Source: Ophiura sarsii (taxonomy: Eukaryota > Echinodermata > Ophiuroidea > Amphilepidida > Ophiuridae). Taken from it: DNA of 64,000 nt. The stretch covers positions 25,125,636-25,189,635 of the forward strand of contig CM069459.1 of assembly GCA_035610835.1 (NCBI GenBank), read 5' to 3'. Positions 54,374 through 64,000 of the stretch are shown here, one piece after another. The notes beneath the pieces were generated by a model. That model was not told the origin of the DNA and made no database searches. It saw nothing but the letters and a program-made list of their open reading frames with translations. Position numbers and translations under genes: made by a program. Within the stretch, counting starts at the first letter, position 1. Every line of letters begins with the position of its first letter.

Positions 54374-55669
54374 TAAATTGACCCGATGTTCAATCAAATG
54401 TTTGCACATATTTTGAAACGGCTGAATTAGTCTCCACTTACCGATGATCATACCAAATATGATCGATCGTTGAGTCTGTGTGAGAAGGCTTAATAATATT
54501 ATAGTTCAGAATGTTGCCTAATGGTGGATAGTACATATTTGGCAGTTGTGCCAAAAGTTATGTAAATGAACATTTTTTATGTATGGATTGTACATATTAT
54601 GTTTTCAGAGGTTTACAAAAGATCTAGATTTTACAAACTACTTTTTTGAAGGTTTTGTTTTGAGAACAAACCGCATAGGATTTAATGCGCCTTAATAATA
54701 ACAAAATTGTGTGTTACATTTTATGTATAAGGGTCAAATATTGTGCGTTCAATGTATAGCTAGCTGTTCATGGGTCCCATAAACTACACTTTGATTAGTC
54801 CATTTAACTTCATTGAGGCTGCTGTGTCAACACCACTCAAAGTCGAATTGTGGCTCGAAAAAGATAAATGGACTATGATTTTGGGTTTAGAGCTAGAGCC
54901 CCCTTATCCGATAGCTGTATTTACTGTAAAAAGTTATCTTCGTATACATTAATTTTTGTGTCGGACAGAAATGTAATAATTTCATGTACGGATATAGTCC
55001 CGGTTTGTGTTCTTTGCACAGAATAACAGGGATATTTGCGCACATCTATTTTTGCGCAATGCTATGATGCGCGAAAAGCGTGAACATTAATGTATTTGGA
55101 GCATTTCTATTTTTATGTTATTAATGCGATATATAACGGGTGTTATTTTGTAGCTATATATGTGTAGCCATGGTAACAAAATGTTCAAGATGGTTATCTA
55201 TGAAATAATAAATAAATTGACATGACTAAAATGAAAATATGAGTTTGTTTTGTTTGTGTGTCTATAATAGCCACTTGATTATTTTAAAGATAAAACCAGA
55301 GAAGAAGAGAAAGAGGAAGTTCGCTGTACACTTCAAATGTACAATGTGGGTTGCTGTCTATTCATACTCAATCAAATTTGGCTTGCGCCGTAATCGACTC
55401 AGCAGGCGATTTTTACACTTTCATGGCGCACTTGTCACAGAGTGACGTTACCTATCTGGGTTGTTTACATTTTGCAGAGTGATCTGTTGTGAGAATGGCG
55501 AGCCGTAGTGAATTTCAGCATAGTTAATAGCAAAATTGCTCTTTGGATAAATAAATAAATAGGGGCATTTGAAGGATTTGGCTTTAAACAGCTCTCTCCT
55601 TCTTTCGTATCTTCTCTGATAAAGCTAATAAATAGAAAACACAACTACCATTAACTAAAAATAGAGAGA

Positions 55670-55735
55670 AACCAGTGGCCGCTCGTGGGTTTTGTAGTGT
55701 GGGGGGGGGGGGTGTGATTTCCCCCCTCATAATAA
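55670..55735 (+). repeat. Truncated CAGTGGC-type repeat end
   Basis: ACCAGTGGCCGCTCGTGGGT followed by a G-run at about 55701-55712 and CCCCC resembles the 5' end of CAGTGGCGGCTCGTGG-type hAT repeats. No matching 3' end was found. Confidence 0.4.
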
Positions 55736-55895
55736 AATAAAGGAAAAGTTGAAAATATGCAACCAAAATGGTGCAATTTGGTGCATACTTTTAACCAAAT
55801 TTCCAATGACTATGACTGTGTTCAAAATTATCAGGCAAGTTGCCGGGCAATTTGCATTATCCGACTCGGAGTCTTAAATGTTTGACTTTCTTATT

Positions 55896-56172
55896 TAACC
55901 CTAACCATCCTCAATGCCGCAAATGTGCACGGTAAAGTCTGTCTGTGCCAACTGGCGTGGCACTTTTTCTATGAAATAATGGCCCCAGGCTACATAGTCG
56001 GGCCAATACACTGGCCCGAGTATGGTTGGTCCCCGTGGCGCACTGGTAGAGCGTTCGTCTGACAACCGAGAGGTTGTGGGTTCGAGCCCCGGTGGCGGTG
56101 CCACTCTTTTTGTCCGCGTTTTTGTCGTTGAAAAAAAATTCTTCAAAATGTGACTTAGGAGGTTAGGGTTAA
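55896..56172 (+). repeat. tRNA-Val-like SINE element with telomere-like ends
   Basis: It starts TTAACCCTAACC and ends GGTTAGGGTTAA. At 56029-56103 it holds a good tRNA-like unit: A box TGGCGCACTGGTAGAGCG, a GAC anticodon candidate in CTGACAA, and B box GGGTTCGAGCCCC. The anticodon stem, T stem and acceptor each have mismatches, and it lies in the same body (GGCGTGGCACTTTTTCTATG) as the 17.4/19.5-kb elements, so I call it SINE-derived, not a tRNA gene. Confidence 0.65.
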
Positions 56173-56834
56173 TCTATTATTTTTTTATGGAAGAAAAAAA
56201 AGAAATATCATAGAAACCAATGCATGTGCGTGCAAGTTGAACCACTTGCTGAGCGTGGCACAAGATTGATGGGGCCGCCGTGCGGTACAATATTGTAGCA
56301 CTGAATGGTTTTGTAAGGTCCATGAAGGTTAGGTTTAATAGACCCTCTCGTGCCTGCACTTTCTGTTATCCTGCTTTGGACTCAATGCTACAGTGTAGTT
56401 TGAAACAAGTTATATGTAATCTGTGGAAAAGACTACACTTGCGGTGTTGGAACATGATCAGCACTGGTACATGCCTATATTGCGACGTTGTTGGCTATAG
56501 ACTTTTTACTACTCGCCGCTGGTTTTCAATAAAAAACAAGAGCACTAACGGTGCAATGAGATATTAGAACCGGTGAAATCAGTGAGCGCGTAGCATATTG
56601 TATCCGGTGGGTTTCTACACAGTGTATGATTTCTAAGCGGTTGATGGTGGGGGTGACTTGCTCGTGCCATATACTTTTGGTTAATCAGCGCTGACTGTTT
56701 GAACGCAAGGGTTAAAACTTTAAATCTGGTTTAATTTCATATATTTCCATCGATATCTTGGTTGGTTTGTGCTAGAGACCGAGGGTATTTTTCTTCTATC
56801 TTTGGAAATTTCAACCGGTGCTAAGAACCAGAAC

Positions 56835-57312
56835 TACTTGACCACGGGTGGCTATTGGTTTTACCATTAACAAAAGAGATTATTGAAACCTTTCAATGTC
56901 TATTTGAAGGATTACTGAACCAATATGCATGTTTGTACGTATTTATGCATTCCTCATGGTGAATGAATTTAAATAATTTTGACATTTTAAGACATTTTGT
57001 GAAATTTTGGAATGTCGTCTGCATTCGCCTGCTGTTTGAAAGTGTTAAAAACTGACACTACCTGAGAGGTCCGATCAAATCGCGCGCTATTCAAACGTGC
57101 CAGCTGCAGCCGACATTCCAAAATGTCACAAAATATTCCAAATATATCCAAATTATTGAATTTCATTACCACATTTGGAATCACCATGAGAAATGCATTA
57201 AAATAAGTACAAACATGACTAGTATTGGTTCAGTAATCTATTAGATTGAGAAAGGTTTCTGAAAATCTGTTTGTATTTGGTAAAACCAACAGCCGCGTGG
57301 CAAGAGTTAACA
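56835..57312. repeat. Inverted pair of piggyBac-like MITE relatives
   Basis: The left half (ATTACTGAACCAATATGCAT, TTTTGGAATGTCGTCTGCA, GAAAGTGTTAA) is the reverse orientation of the right half (CAGCCGACATTCCAAAATGT, GACTAGTATTGGTTCAGTAA, CGCGTGGCAAGAGTTAA). Both resemble the 40191-40429 element. The two copies face each other around about 57055. Confidence 0.65.
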
Positions 57313-58009
57313 AGTGATACATATTTATCATCCATTCTTCTTATCCTTCTTGTATAAATGAGGATCAAATTATACACATGGAAAAAAGTATCGCACCACT
57401 TTTTTCTTCTTTGAAAAGTGCAAATGTGGCCTCGAATTTTGCCACCATGGTGTGATATTAAGGATCATTTGTTTGCGTAAGCTGTCCAACAAAATGTTGT
57501 GCAATAAAAGAGCCACATTTGAGTTTGTGACGTAATCGATGTAATATTTTTTCAAGGCCAAGGGGAAAATGCATGATTTTGTCCAGAAACATTCATGAAA
57601 CAAGTTTGGGGAAATTCCACAGCCCATGATGGATAATGCTACATCATGATATCAATTTCTGTTAGTTGTTTCCCAATGTTCCTCTAAGGCCAATTTGTAA
57701 TCCTAACCATGTCAAATCAAACAAAATGCAACAGAAGCGCTTCACCGGCACCTGCTTTCTCAGTCACAATCATAGAAAGGTAGGCTCTGATGGTGGGAGC
57801 GTGACTCTCTAAGTGTGATGCACGATAACCTAAACCCTGAGTTACATTCCCAAAGGCGGCATATCCCATTTTTCTGTCATTATTTGTTATGTTTCCCCGT
57901 TAGCTTTATTGCTACAAATCATCAGTATGGGTCGTATTAATATCTCAATAAGCCAACATAGATGGGGGCTGATACAAATAACCTAGCGTCTATGATCCGA
58001 ATTTGATAC

Positions 58010-58222
58010 ACATTTCCTTAACAATTTCGATGCGGCTTTCAGTTTTACCATTTTTCTCAAAGATTACTGAACCAACACTAGGCATGTCTGTACTCATCTT
58101 AATGCATTTCTCAGAGATTCCAAATATGGTGATGGTGATGAAATTAAATAACATTTTTGCACATTTTGTAAGATTTTGAAACTGTCGTCTGCAAACGACT
58201 ACCTCATAGGAAAGTGTTAAGG
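58010..58222 (-). repeat. piggyBac-like MITE relative, reverse orientation
   Basis: TTACTGAACCAACACTAGGCATG, TTAATGCATTTCTCAGAGATTCC, AACTGTCGTCTGCAAACGA and GGAAAGTGTTAA match the 40.2-kb element reversed. The ends are eroded. Confidence 0.6.
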
Positions 58223-58884
58223 TCAAGTTTGTCAAATCAAGTAATAAATCTGCTGAGGACAGGTGTAGTATGTAACACCTGAAATACAAAAGTTAAACTT
58301 CAAATTATTTTTATCATCAACACAGATGAACTTTCAGTCTAAGAATCGTGTGTATCTATATTTTTACTCTTTTAATGGTCAAAACCACACAATATGTACA
58401 CTTCTGAAGGAGAAACAAAAATAGTATTAAAATAAGCATGCTATTTTTTTAAATATTAATATAAAATATAGTTTACATAACTTCTTAATATCTTTAATTT
58501 AAGAAGTCATAAATTAACCAATACTGCCTTTAGCGACAATAAAAACTCTGTTCTACTTACCTAGAGTTTAACATTTCTTTTTAAAAAAGATTTGAAAATT
58601 AAAAATAAATAAAAAATTAAGAAGAAAAATACTTCTGTACAGTTTGAAATCTTTGTCAAATAATTTTTGAAATTTTGTTTGAAAAAAAAAGAAGGTCTGA
58701 CCAACTGACCCATTTGTAAAGTAATATTTCCCCATAGAACAGAATTTTTTGTAGCCTGGTACATAGTATTATTATACATAATATCTATATACATAATGCA
58801 CATAGTATCTTTTTTTAAATATTTCAATGTTATCATAGTACAGACAGTATACAGTGCTTAGTAAACTACATTACCAGGTAATTA

Positions 58885-59169
58885 ATATCGAGGGTTTAGT
58901 GCAACAAAGTCCTATCTGCAATGGCTGCCATTTGTTAGATTGTGTTTTAACAAGGGCAAATCTTTTAGCACCCTTAATATATAACATGTGGCAGCTATCG
59001 TAGATATCACCTTTTCACATAACTAAGATGTAAGTGAAAAAAATATCCTATCTGTTATAGCTGCCATGTGTTACTTTTAGTTTATAGCATTGGTTCTGCT
59101 ATTGGCTACAACATGATAACATCTGGCAGCTATTGCAGATGGACCCTTGTTGCACTAAACCCTCGATAT
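58885..59169. mobile_element. MITE with TCGAGGGTTTAGTGCAACAA ends
   Basis: TATCGAGGGTTTAGTGCAAC and GTTGCACTAAACCCTCGATA are exact inverted repeats with TA at both junctions. The similarity goes on through (A/C)TCTGCAATGGCTGCC. A second inverted pair sits inside (GTGGCAGCTATCGTAGATAT against ATATCCTATCTGTTATAGCTGCCATGTG). No coding. Confidence 0.85.
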
Positions 59170-59269
59170 GCTCAAAACTCTCAAACTATAGCTCCATCCT
59201 AAAAGAATTATGGAGTAAAATCTCCCATTTAAAGCAATATTATGTGATTTTTTTCCAACTTTTTACACA

Positions 59270-59690
59270 TATTTTTTTTCTCTCTTATAATGAAATTTGA
59301 CCTATCAGAAAAGACTTGTGTGGACTCATAAATCTATATTGACTGTATTTTCAGTGAAAAAACATTAAACTTTAATCATAATGAAAATCTGCTTCCAATT
59401 TAAGACATTTTTCAACATATTTGTTTCAATTTTCATCAAAAAGCATTTCACACTATTCTGTTAACTTGTGTGTACAGTTTTTATCGTAGCCGGAAACACT
59501 GTAAACGGCATTAAAATGGTGCCAAACAATGGAATTCTATTTACGAACAAAAAGACACTCATAAAATAAGTTGTCAGAGCAGACCCTGACAGTTTATTTC
59601 AAACCTATTCAAACCATGATTTTGAGGTAATTAGGAATCGTATCGCTCTTTAACTTAGAAAATGTTTACGATTTATGATCAAAAATGCAA
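59270..59690 (+). repeat. Dispersed repeat, copy B of the 2.8-3.9 kb repeat
   Basis: CTTATAATGAAATTTGACCT, GACTTGTGTGGACTCATAAA, AATCTGCTTCCAATTT, GGAATTCTATTTACGAAC and GGTAATTAGGAATCGTAT run in the order of copy A. Here they are not broken by the Harbinger-like MITE, which dates that insertion after the repeat spread. Confidence 0.65.
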
Positions 59691-60159
59691 ATCTGCAAGA
59701 AAATCAACCTTTCAAAGTAAAAATCCAGAATAGAGAACGTCACTTAGAAAAGATCGTATGATAAGACTTTAAACCATTTCTCACATGCAATATTTTAAAT
59801 TAACAAGGAAAAATACTCCATACTTTAACATTTTTATTTTTAAGATAGAGCTATAGTTTTTGATTTATAAGCATATTTTTATTACCTTGTAAATCACTTT
59901 TCTGAGCATTGTAGAGTTGGGGTAGCAGGCAAAAATTGATACTGTATAATGGATGCCACAATATTTATACAAAATGCACCAGTACTATATAAATCATAGT
60001 ACGAACAATATAGAGTACATACAGAAGGCTTAGAAAATGTAATAGTGGCGCCAAATTGGTACCAACACATTAATGCATCAAGTGTTGATTTATTTTTAAA
60101 TAATTTAAATAGTTTTATATTTCATTGTAATCAAACAGTACTAAGAATATGGTTTAAAG

Positions 60160-60593
60160 CAAGCGTGTGCAACCTGTGGCCCGCGGGCCACATGCGGCCC
60201 GCCGACCTCTAATCTGCGGCCCGCGGAGCAATCCTAAAATTGCCATTGATGCGGCCCATTTTAACCGGAACTCCCTAGTTTTACACAAATGGCGGATTGA
60301 TTTAGTGGTGTGCTCCCTTATAATTAGTAGGGTGACGCGCTGCATTAAGTAAATATAACTCAAGGCGTGATTGGTGATACCATCCCTGGTTAAAATGGTG
60401 CTGCAGCAGCAACAGTGAGTAAAAAGAGGAAATTACACGACAAGAAGCGGGTATTCCATGAGCAATGGACTGAGGATTTTCATATTACTCCTCCTCCGGA
60501 TGTGTTTTGGAATGTTTGACAATCACTGCGGCCCGTGAATAGATCTCAAAATCACAATGCGGCCCGGGTGGTAGAAAAGGTTGCACATGCTTG
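60160..60593 (+). mobile_element. hAT element, internally deleted, with transposase N-terminal remnant
   Basis: The ends CAAGCGTGTGCAACC and GGTTGCACATGCTTG are 15-bp inverted repeats with one mismatch. They are flanked by the identical octamer GTTTAAAG (60152-60159 and 60594-60601), the 8-bp duplication of hAT elements. Subterminal GCGGCCCG motifs repeat near both ends. At about 60416-60520 one frame reads SKKRKLHDKKRVFHEQWTED, like the N-terminus of hAT transposase-derived proteins of the GTF2IRD2/ZBED type, then stops after FWNV. The rest of the transposase is missing, so it cannot mobilise itself. Confidence 0.85.
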
Positions 60594-60639
60594 GTTTAAA
60601 GATTTTTAAAAGAATGTGACCAGTCACAGTAACCCTAAC

Positions 60640-61022
60640 ACTTTTGAGGTGGAATTGGGAATGAAACTACCAGGGTGTGGAAATACCCGAAGAGGGGGGA
60701 TGCGGTATACAGGGATGTGTCGCTCTAACGGGTCACTTTTTCGCCAAAAATCCCTAAACATTGGCTATGATTTGTGCTGGAAAATCCCTAATAATGGGGT
60801 CACTTTTTACAAATGGGTATATTTTCGCAAAAATTGAAGCTATTTTCGCGAAAATTTGCAAAAAGAATGGTCTATTTTCCAGATAATTTGCGAAAATTGG
60901 GTCTATAATGAAGCAAAATCCTTAGAAATGGGTTCCATTTTTTCCCCAAAATCACCCTTAGAAATGGGTAGGGGTTTTGAATCAGCGGCACCCCCCCCCC
61001 CCGACCAAACCAAATCTGAGTA
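60640..61022 (-). repeat. Poly-G/poly-C-ended repeat (GGTACTCGG family), copy 5, reversed
   Basis: On the minus strand it begins TTTACTCAGATTTGGTTTGG then TCGGGG with a G-run, and continues with CTGATTCAAAACCCCTACCC and repeated TTTTCGCGAAAATAG. It ends near GCGACACATCCCTGTATACC (about 60705-60724). It is a reverse copy of the 9.4/30.6-kb repeats. Confidence 0.7.
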
Positions 61023-61183
61023 AAGTAAATAATAGACTTAAAATACAGACATTTAGCAGGGAAAACTAGCCCAACAGGCGCCAGGTTTCGATCGCCCGCC
61101 CGGCTGATGGACTGAGGGAAACTATGCTGCCCCATCATAACATTCAAATGGGAGTTCATTGGTTTCTTTGGGGCTGTAAGGGA

Positions 61184-61475
61184 TAACCCTAACCCTCCTA
61201 CGCGACACAGAACCACACGGCCAGGAGCACTTCTAGGCGTGTGCACACAATTTCTATCCTATACTGCAATACACCCCGGGTATATATGGTCAGCGAAAAT
61301 GTAGCCTGGGAAGCACAGCGCTCGTGGTGTGGTGGTCGTCTCACTCGCATGTCACCGTGGCGACCTGGGTTTAATTCCTGGGGTGGCGGACCTTATTTTT
61401 CTGGTCCTCCCATTTAACCCCCTCCCCTGTTCTTCTGTCCATCCCAAATGCAATACTTATAAGGTTAGGGTTAAA
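61184..61475 (+). repeat. tRNA-headed SINE-like element with telomere-like ends
   Basis: It starts TAACCCTAACCC and ends GGTTAGGGTTAAA. The tRNA-like part at about 61319-61392 has A-box-like TCGTGGTGTGGTGGTCGTC and B-box-like CCTGGGTTTAATTCCTGG. The body differs from the 17.4-kb type, so the telomere-like brackets are shared more widely than the body. Confidence 0.6.
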
Positions 61476-61479
61476 GGAC

Positions 61480-63035
61480 TTATTGTACTACACCTATACA
61501 GAACCGTAAGGATGAAGCCAAAAGGGGCTCATGCCTACCTAACCCCAATAAAGTCTCCTCCATACTAATATGGGAAGGGGCGATAGAAGCATGACTAAGG
61601 GACCCTACTACAGCAAGATTAACAGATATAACAATGTGTGCCCGCAAAGTGAGAGCGCTATGTATGAACTGCTATAGTCGGATCAATTATTAAACAAACA
61701 ATTTCCCATTAGCGTATACACAGTTATTAGATACGCAATTGATGTAGTGCTAGCGCTGGGACTTGTGCATATTGTCAAGCTTACAGCACGAGTATGTACA
61801 CATATACAGCATACACGGTACACAATACTTGAACTTGTTTACGAAGTACGCTATTCCGCAAATGTTAATCATTAATTAAGACTATAGTAGGTCCTCCTCT
61901 TGGCTGGTACAAAAGATCTAATCTATCCTTTACTGCCTCAGTGAAGTACACCCATCTGCAAACAGTTTTGCTAAGATAATACGGTGGTTCAAAAAGTTGA
62001 CCAATTTGTAGCCACTTTGTCGCCTACTTGCTACTAAACCTTAAAAATCTCTTAAACATATTAGAAAGCAGGGAATTTAAGGCATTATTGGAGAAAATAA
62101 AAGAATCCATGTAATTAATTTACAAACTAAGTCCATTTAAAGATAGTAGGTTTGAACTTATTTGTCTACAAAAGCCTCATCATTTTTCACCATAATAAAT
62201 TAAGTGTGTTTAGCAAGTACTGGAAAAGTGGTAAATTTCGCACGATTAATAATTTTGCGCTTAACCGTTGTACGCATTTTTAAATTCGCAATTTGTAGCT
62301 TCATCACATAGATATATACGCAAAAGAAATACATTTACATGTTATTATTTTTGCGGTAGCTGATTTCAGCGCGAAAAAATATGTAGTGCATAAATTTCCA
62401 CTTTATAGCAAGTGAAAGGGCAGTCAAAAATGTATAAGTTTTTTATGCATAATCCTGTCACCTTCAAGAAGCCAATGCAACTGTTAAAAACAGCATATTA
62501 CCATGTATAAATAAAAATCTGAAAAAGCAATCTAGAAATACTGACGAGAAAATAGCACCCTTGTTATAACCGGGGAAGGGGGAGCACTCAAGTATGAGAG
62601 GGTTTTGAGGCGTGACTAAAAATACTGAAAAACACATAAAAAAGGGTGGTATTTGTCAACACAAATAACAGGTTTAAGGATTATAATCAGATTTAAAAAT
62701 AATTGACTTGTTTAAGGAACACTTGAGAGTTATACCATAGACCATTTTAAATCGAGATAGGAAAAGTTTGCAAAAAAGAGTAATCAAACTTGGTACTGAA
62801 TGCTACTTCCTTTACTGCAGAACATGAACATATTGACATTTGCAGCAACCAAAATCAAAATCATATGTGGAAAATTCAGTTTTAAATTTGCACCAAACAA
62901 AACATTGATTTCTGGTTTAGGAGGTATTTTTGCTTGAAGGGAAAAAAATAATGTCTCTGGTTGGTTTGAAGATGCCTACACATGTTTTTGTACTTTTGTC
63001 ATATTCAAGTGACCCACCCCCTGGTATAGAGCCTC
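61480..63035. other. Intergenic, no gene recognised
   Basis: AT-rich. About 62306-62390 (CGCAAAAGAAATACATTTAC, ATGTTATTATTTTTGCGGTA) matches, reversed, about 9933-10005 next to the long-TIR element. No supported exon. Confidence 0.4.
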
Positions 63036-63040
63036 TCCAG

Positions 63041-63333
63041 TATATGAAGAGCTTTGTTGCAAAAGGGCCACCAGACCTCCCCGACATGTTACTCATTTTG
63101 CATTAGTAAATTTGTCTTGACAAGTCCATGGAATTAATCAAATTATTGTATGGCTGTGTTTATTACTGTTTCTATGACTTGGATTAGTGCATCCATGCAC
63201 GCCAATTGAGGCAACAACCAATACAAGCCACATTCCACATAATGCATGCATAGCCACCCATGCAATAATGCAAAATGAGTAAAAAGGCAGAAGTGGATGT
63301 AGGCCCTTTTGCAAAATAGCTCTTCATATTATA
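63041..63333. mobile_element. MITE with ATGAAGAGCT ends
   Basis: TATATGAAGAGCTTTGTTGC followed by AAAAGGGCC on the left and GGCCCTTTTGCAAAATAGCT followed by CTTCATATTA on the right are inverted repeats. An inner pair, ATGTTACTCATTTTGCATTA and TAATGCAAAATGAGTAAA, continues the stem. Confidence 0.7.
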
Positions 63334-64000
63334 ATTAAGAAATCAATGCACATTTTTAAAATTAATACACACCATGATAGGTTAACAAAATTAACAAATG
63401 TGTTACCCACATAAAATGAGATTCCCATGATGGTATTCTAGTATAAACGAAGAGTTCAGATGCAAAACAGTATTTTTAAAAGTTTTGAGTTGAGATCACC
63501 AACATAAATTACATTTAAATGGCTTCACATAAAGACCATGCATTATAAAAGGTATAAATTTAAAAACAAATATTAAAAAGTTTGGAAATACAGGTCACAT
63601 GGACCAGGTTTTATGACAAGACGAGATACTGCCAAGCATGAGAATAGGTTCACAGACAATAATCCAAAATGTTGATTTTCTTTTACCCGAGTAGCTACCG
63701 TTCAGACTAAAATATTGGCTTTAGGAGTGAGTGATGACATGGTCTTCACCCAAATATTTTCCTCACGGATATAGCTACATTTCTGTATATTATGTGGGTT
63801 TTTGCTATCCTTAATATAAAAATCGCATAGTAAAACAGTTATACTGGATCTATACGTCCAACAAATAGACATATTTTACAAACTTTTCTGTCAGTTAACA
63901 ATAAACTCTTACACAGATCTTGAATTAACACTACATTTGTTCCATAGGCACATTTGAAGTGTGCTATGCACAGTACGGCGGTGGGCTGTCAGATTTTTGG

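Larger units (their letters stand above)
49988..55240 (+). other. Probable SLC43 3' UTR / downstream region
   Basis: No coding exon follows the stop. AATAAA occurs at 50537 (inside a foldback element). A stronger-looking site is the doubled AATAAATAAA at 55207-55216, followed 25-40 nt later by a T/GT-rich stretch (GAGTTTGTTTTGTTTGTGTG). If the latter is used, the 3' UTR is about 5.2 kb; the true end is not decided by sequence alone. Confidence 0.35.

Noticed and set aside
56029..56103. tRNA-Val(GAC) gene
   Set aside because: Mismatches in the acceptor, anticodon and T stems, and it is embedded in a repeated SINE-like unit.

Overview
The window looks like nuclear DNA of an invertebrate animal. 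It has GT-AG introns up to about 11 kb, a vertebrate-like SLC43 amino-acid transporter gene with 11 coding exons, and a very dense load of small DNA transposons (MITEs), tRNA-derived elements, minisatellites and 10-35 nt G or C homopolymers. A marine deuterostome (hemichordate or echinoderm) is my best guess, but only a guess. There is no bacterial-style gene organisation, no rRNA and no CRISPR array. I recognise no reverse transcriptase or complete transposase. Most short open frames lie in repeats and are not genes.

Layout. 1-5.8 kb: repeats, then a 30-bp minisatellite (5081-5553), then the terminal exon (5620-5766) of an unidentified plus-strand gene with a Lys-rich then Glu/Ser-rich C-terminus; its other exons were not found. 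5.8-22 kb: no gene recognised. This stretch holds nested foldback elements, a hAT element with an exact 8-bp target-site duplication, tRNA-headed SINE-like elements bracketed by telomere-like TAACCC/GGGTTA motifs, and a poly-G/poly-C-ended repeat family. 22-26 kb: several non-repetitive, GC-box-containing stretches and a good splice donor at 23861, a plausible place for the promoter and noncoding first exon of the next gene. 26391-49987: the SLC43 (LAT3/LAT4-type) gene. 50-64 kb: its likely long 3' UTR, then more MITEs, including a hAT element that keeps a remnant of a transposase N-terminus.

The SLC43 gene is the core of the window. Eleven coding exons (175, 238, 124, 93, 134, 180, 206, 761, 74, 124 and 255 nt) join in phase to 2364 nt, a 787-residue, 12-helix major facilitator. 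It has a glycosylatable first extracellular loop and an unusually long (about 190-residue) cytoplasmic loop, encoded in one exon, packed with basic-directed Ser phosphorylation motifs. The 3' part of coding exon 2, with its splice donor, is repeated twice downstream. The first repeat is intact and could in principle be a 114-nt in-frame cassette; the second is decayed. One MITE sits so close to the exon 9 donor that its apparent target duplication overlaps the donor. All boundaries were read by eye from splice signals and reading frame; no alignment or transcript was available.
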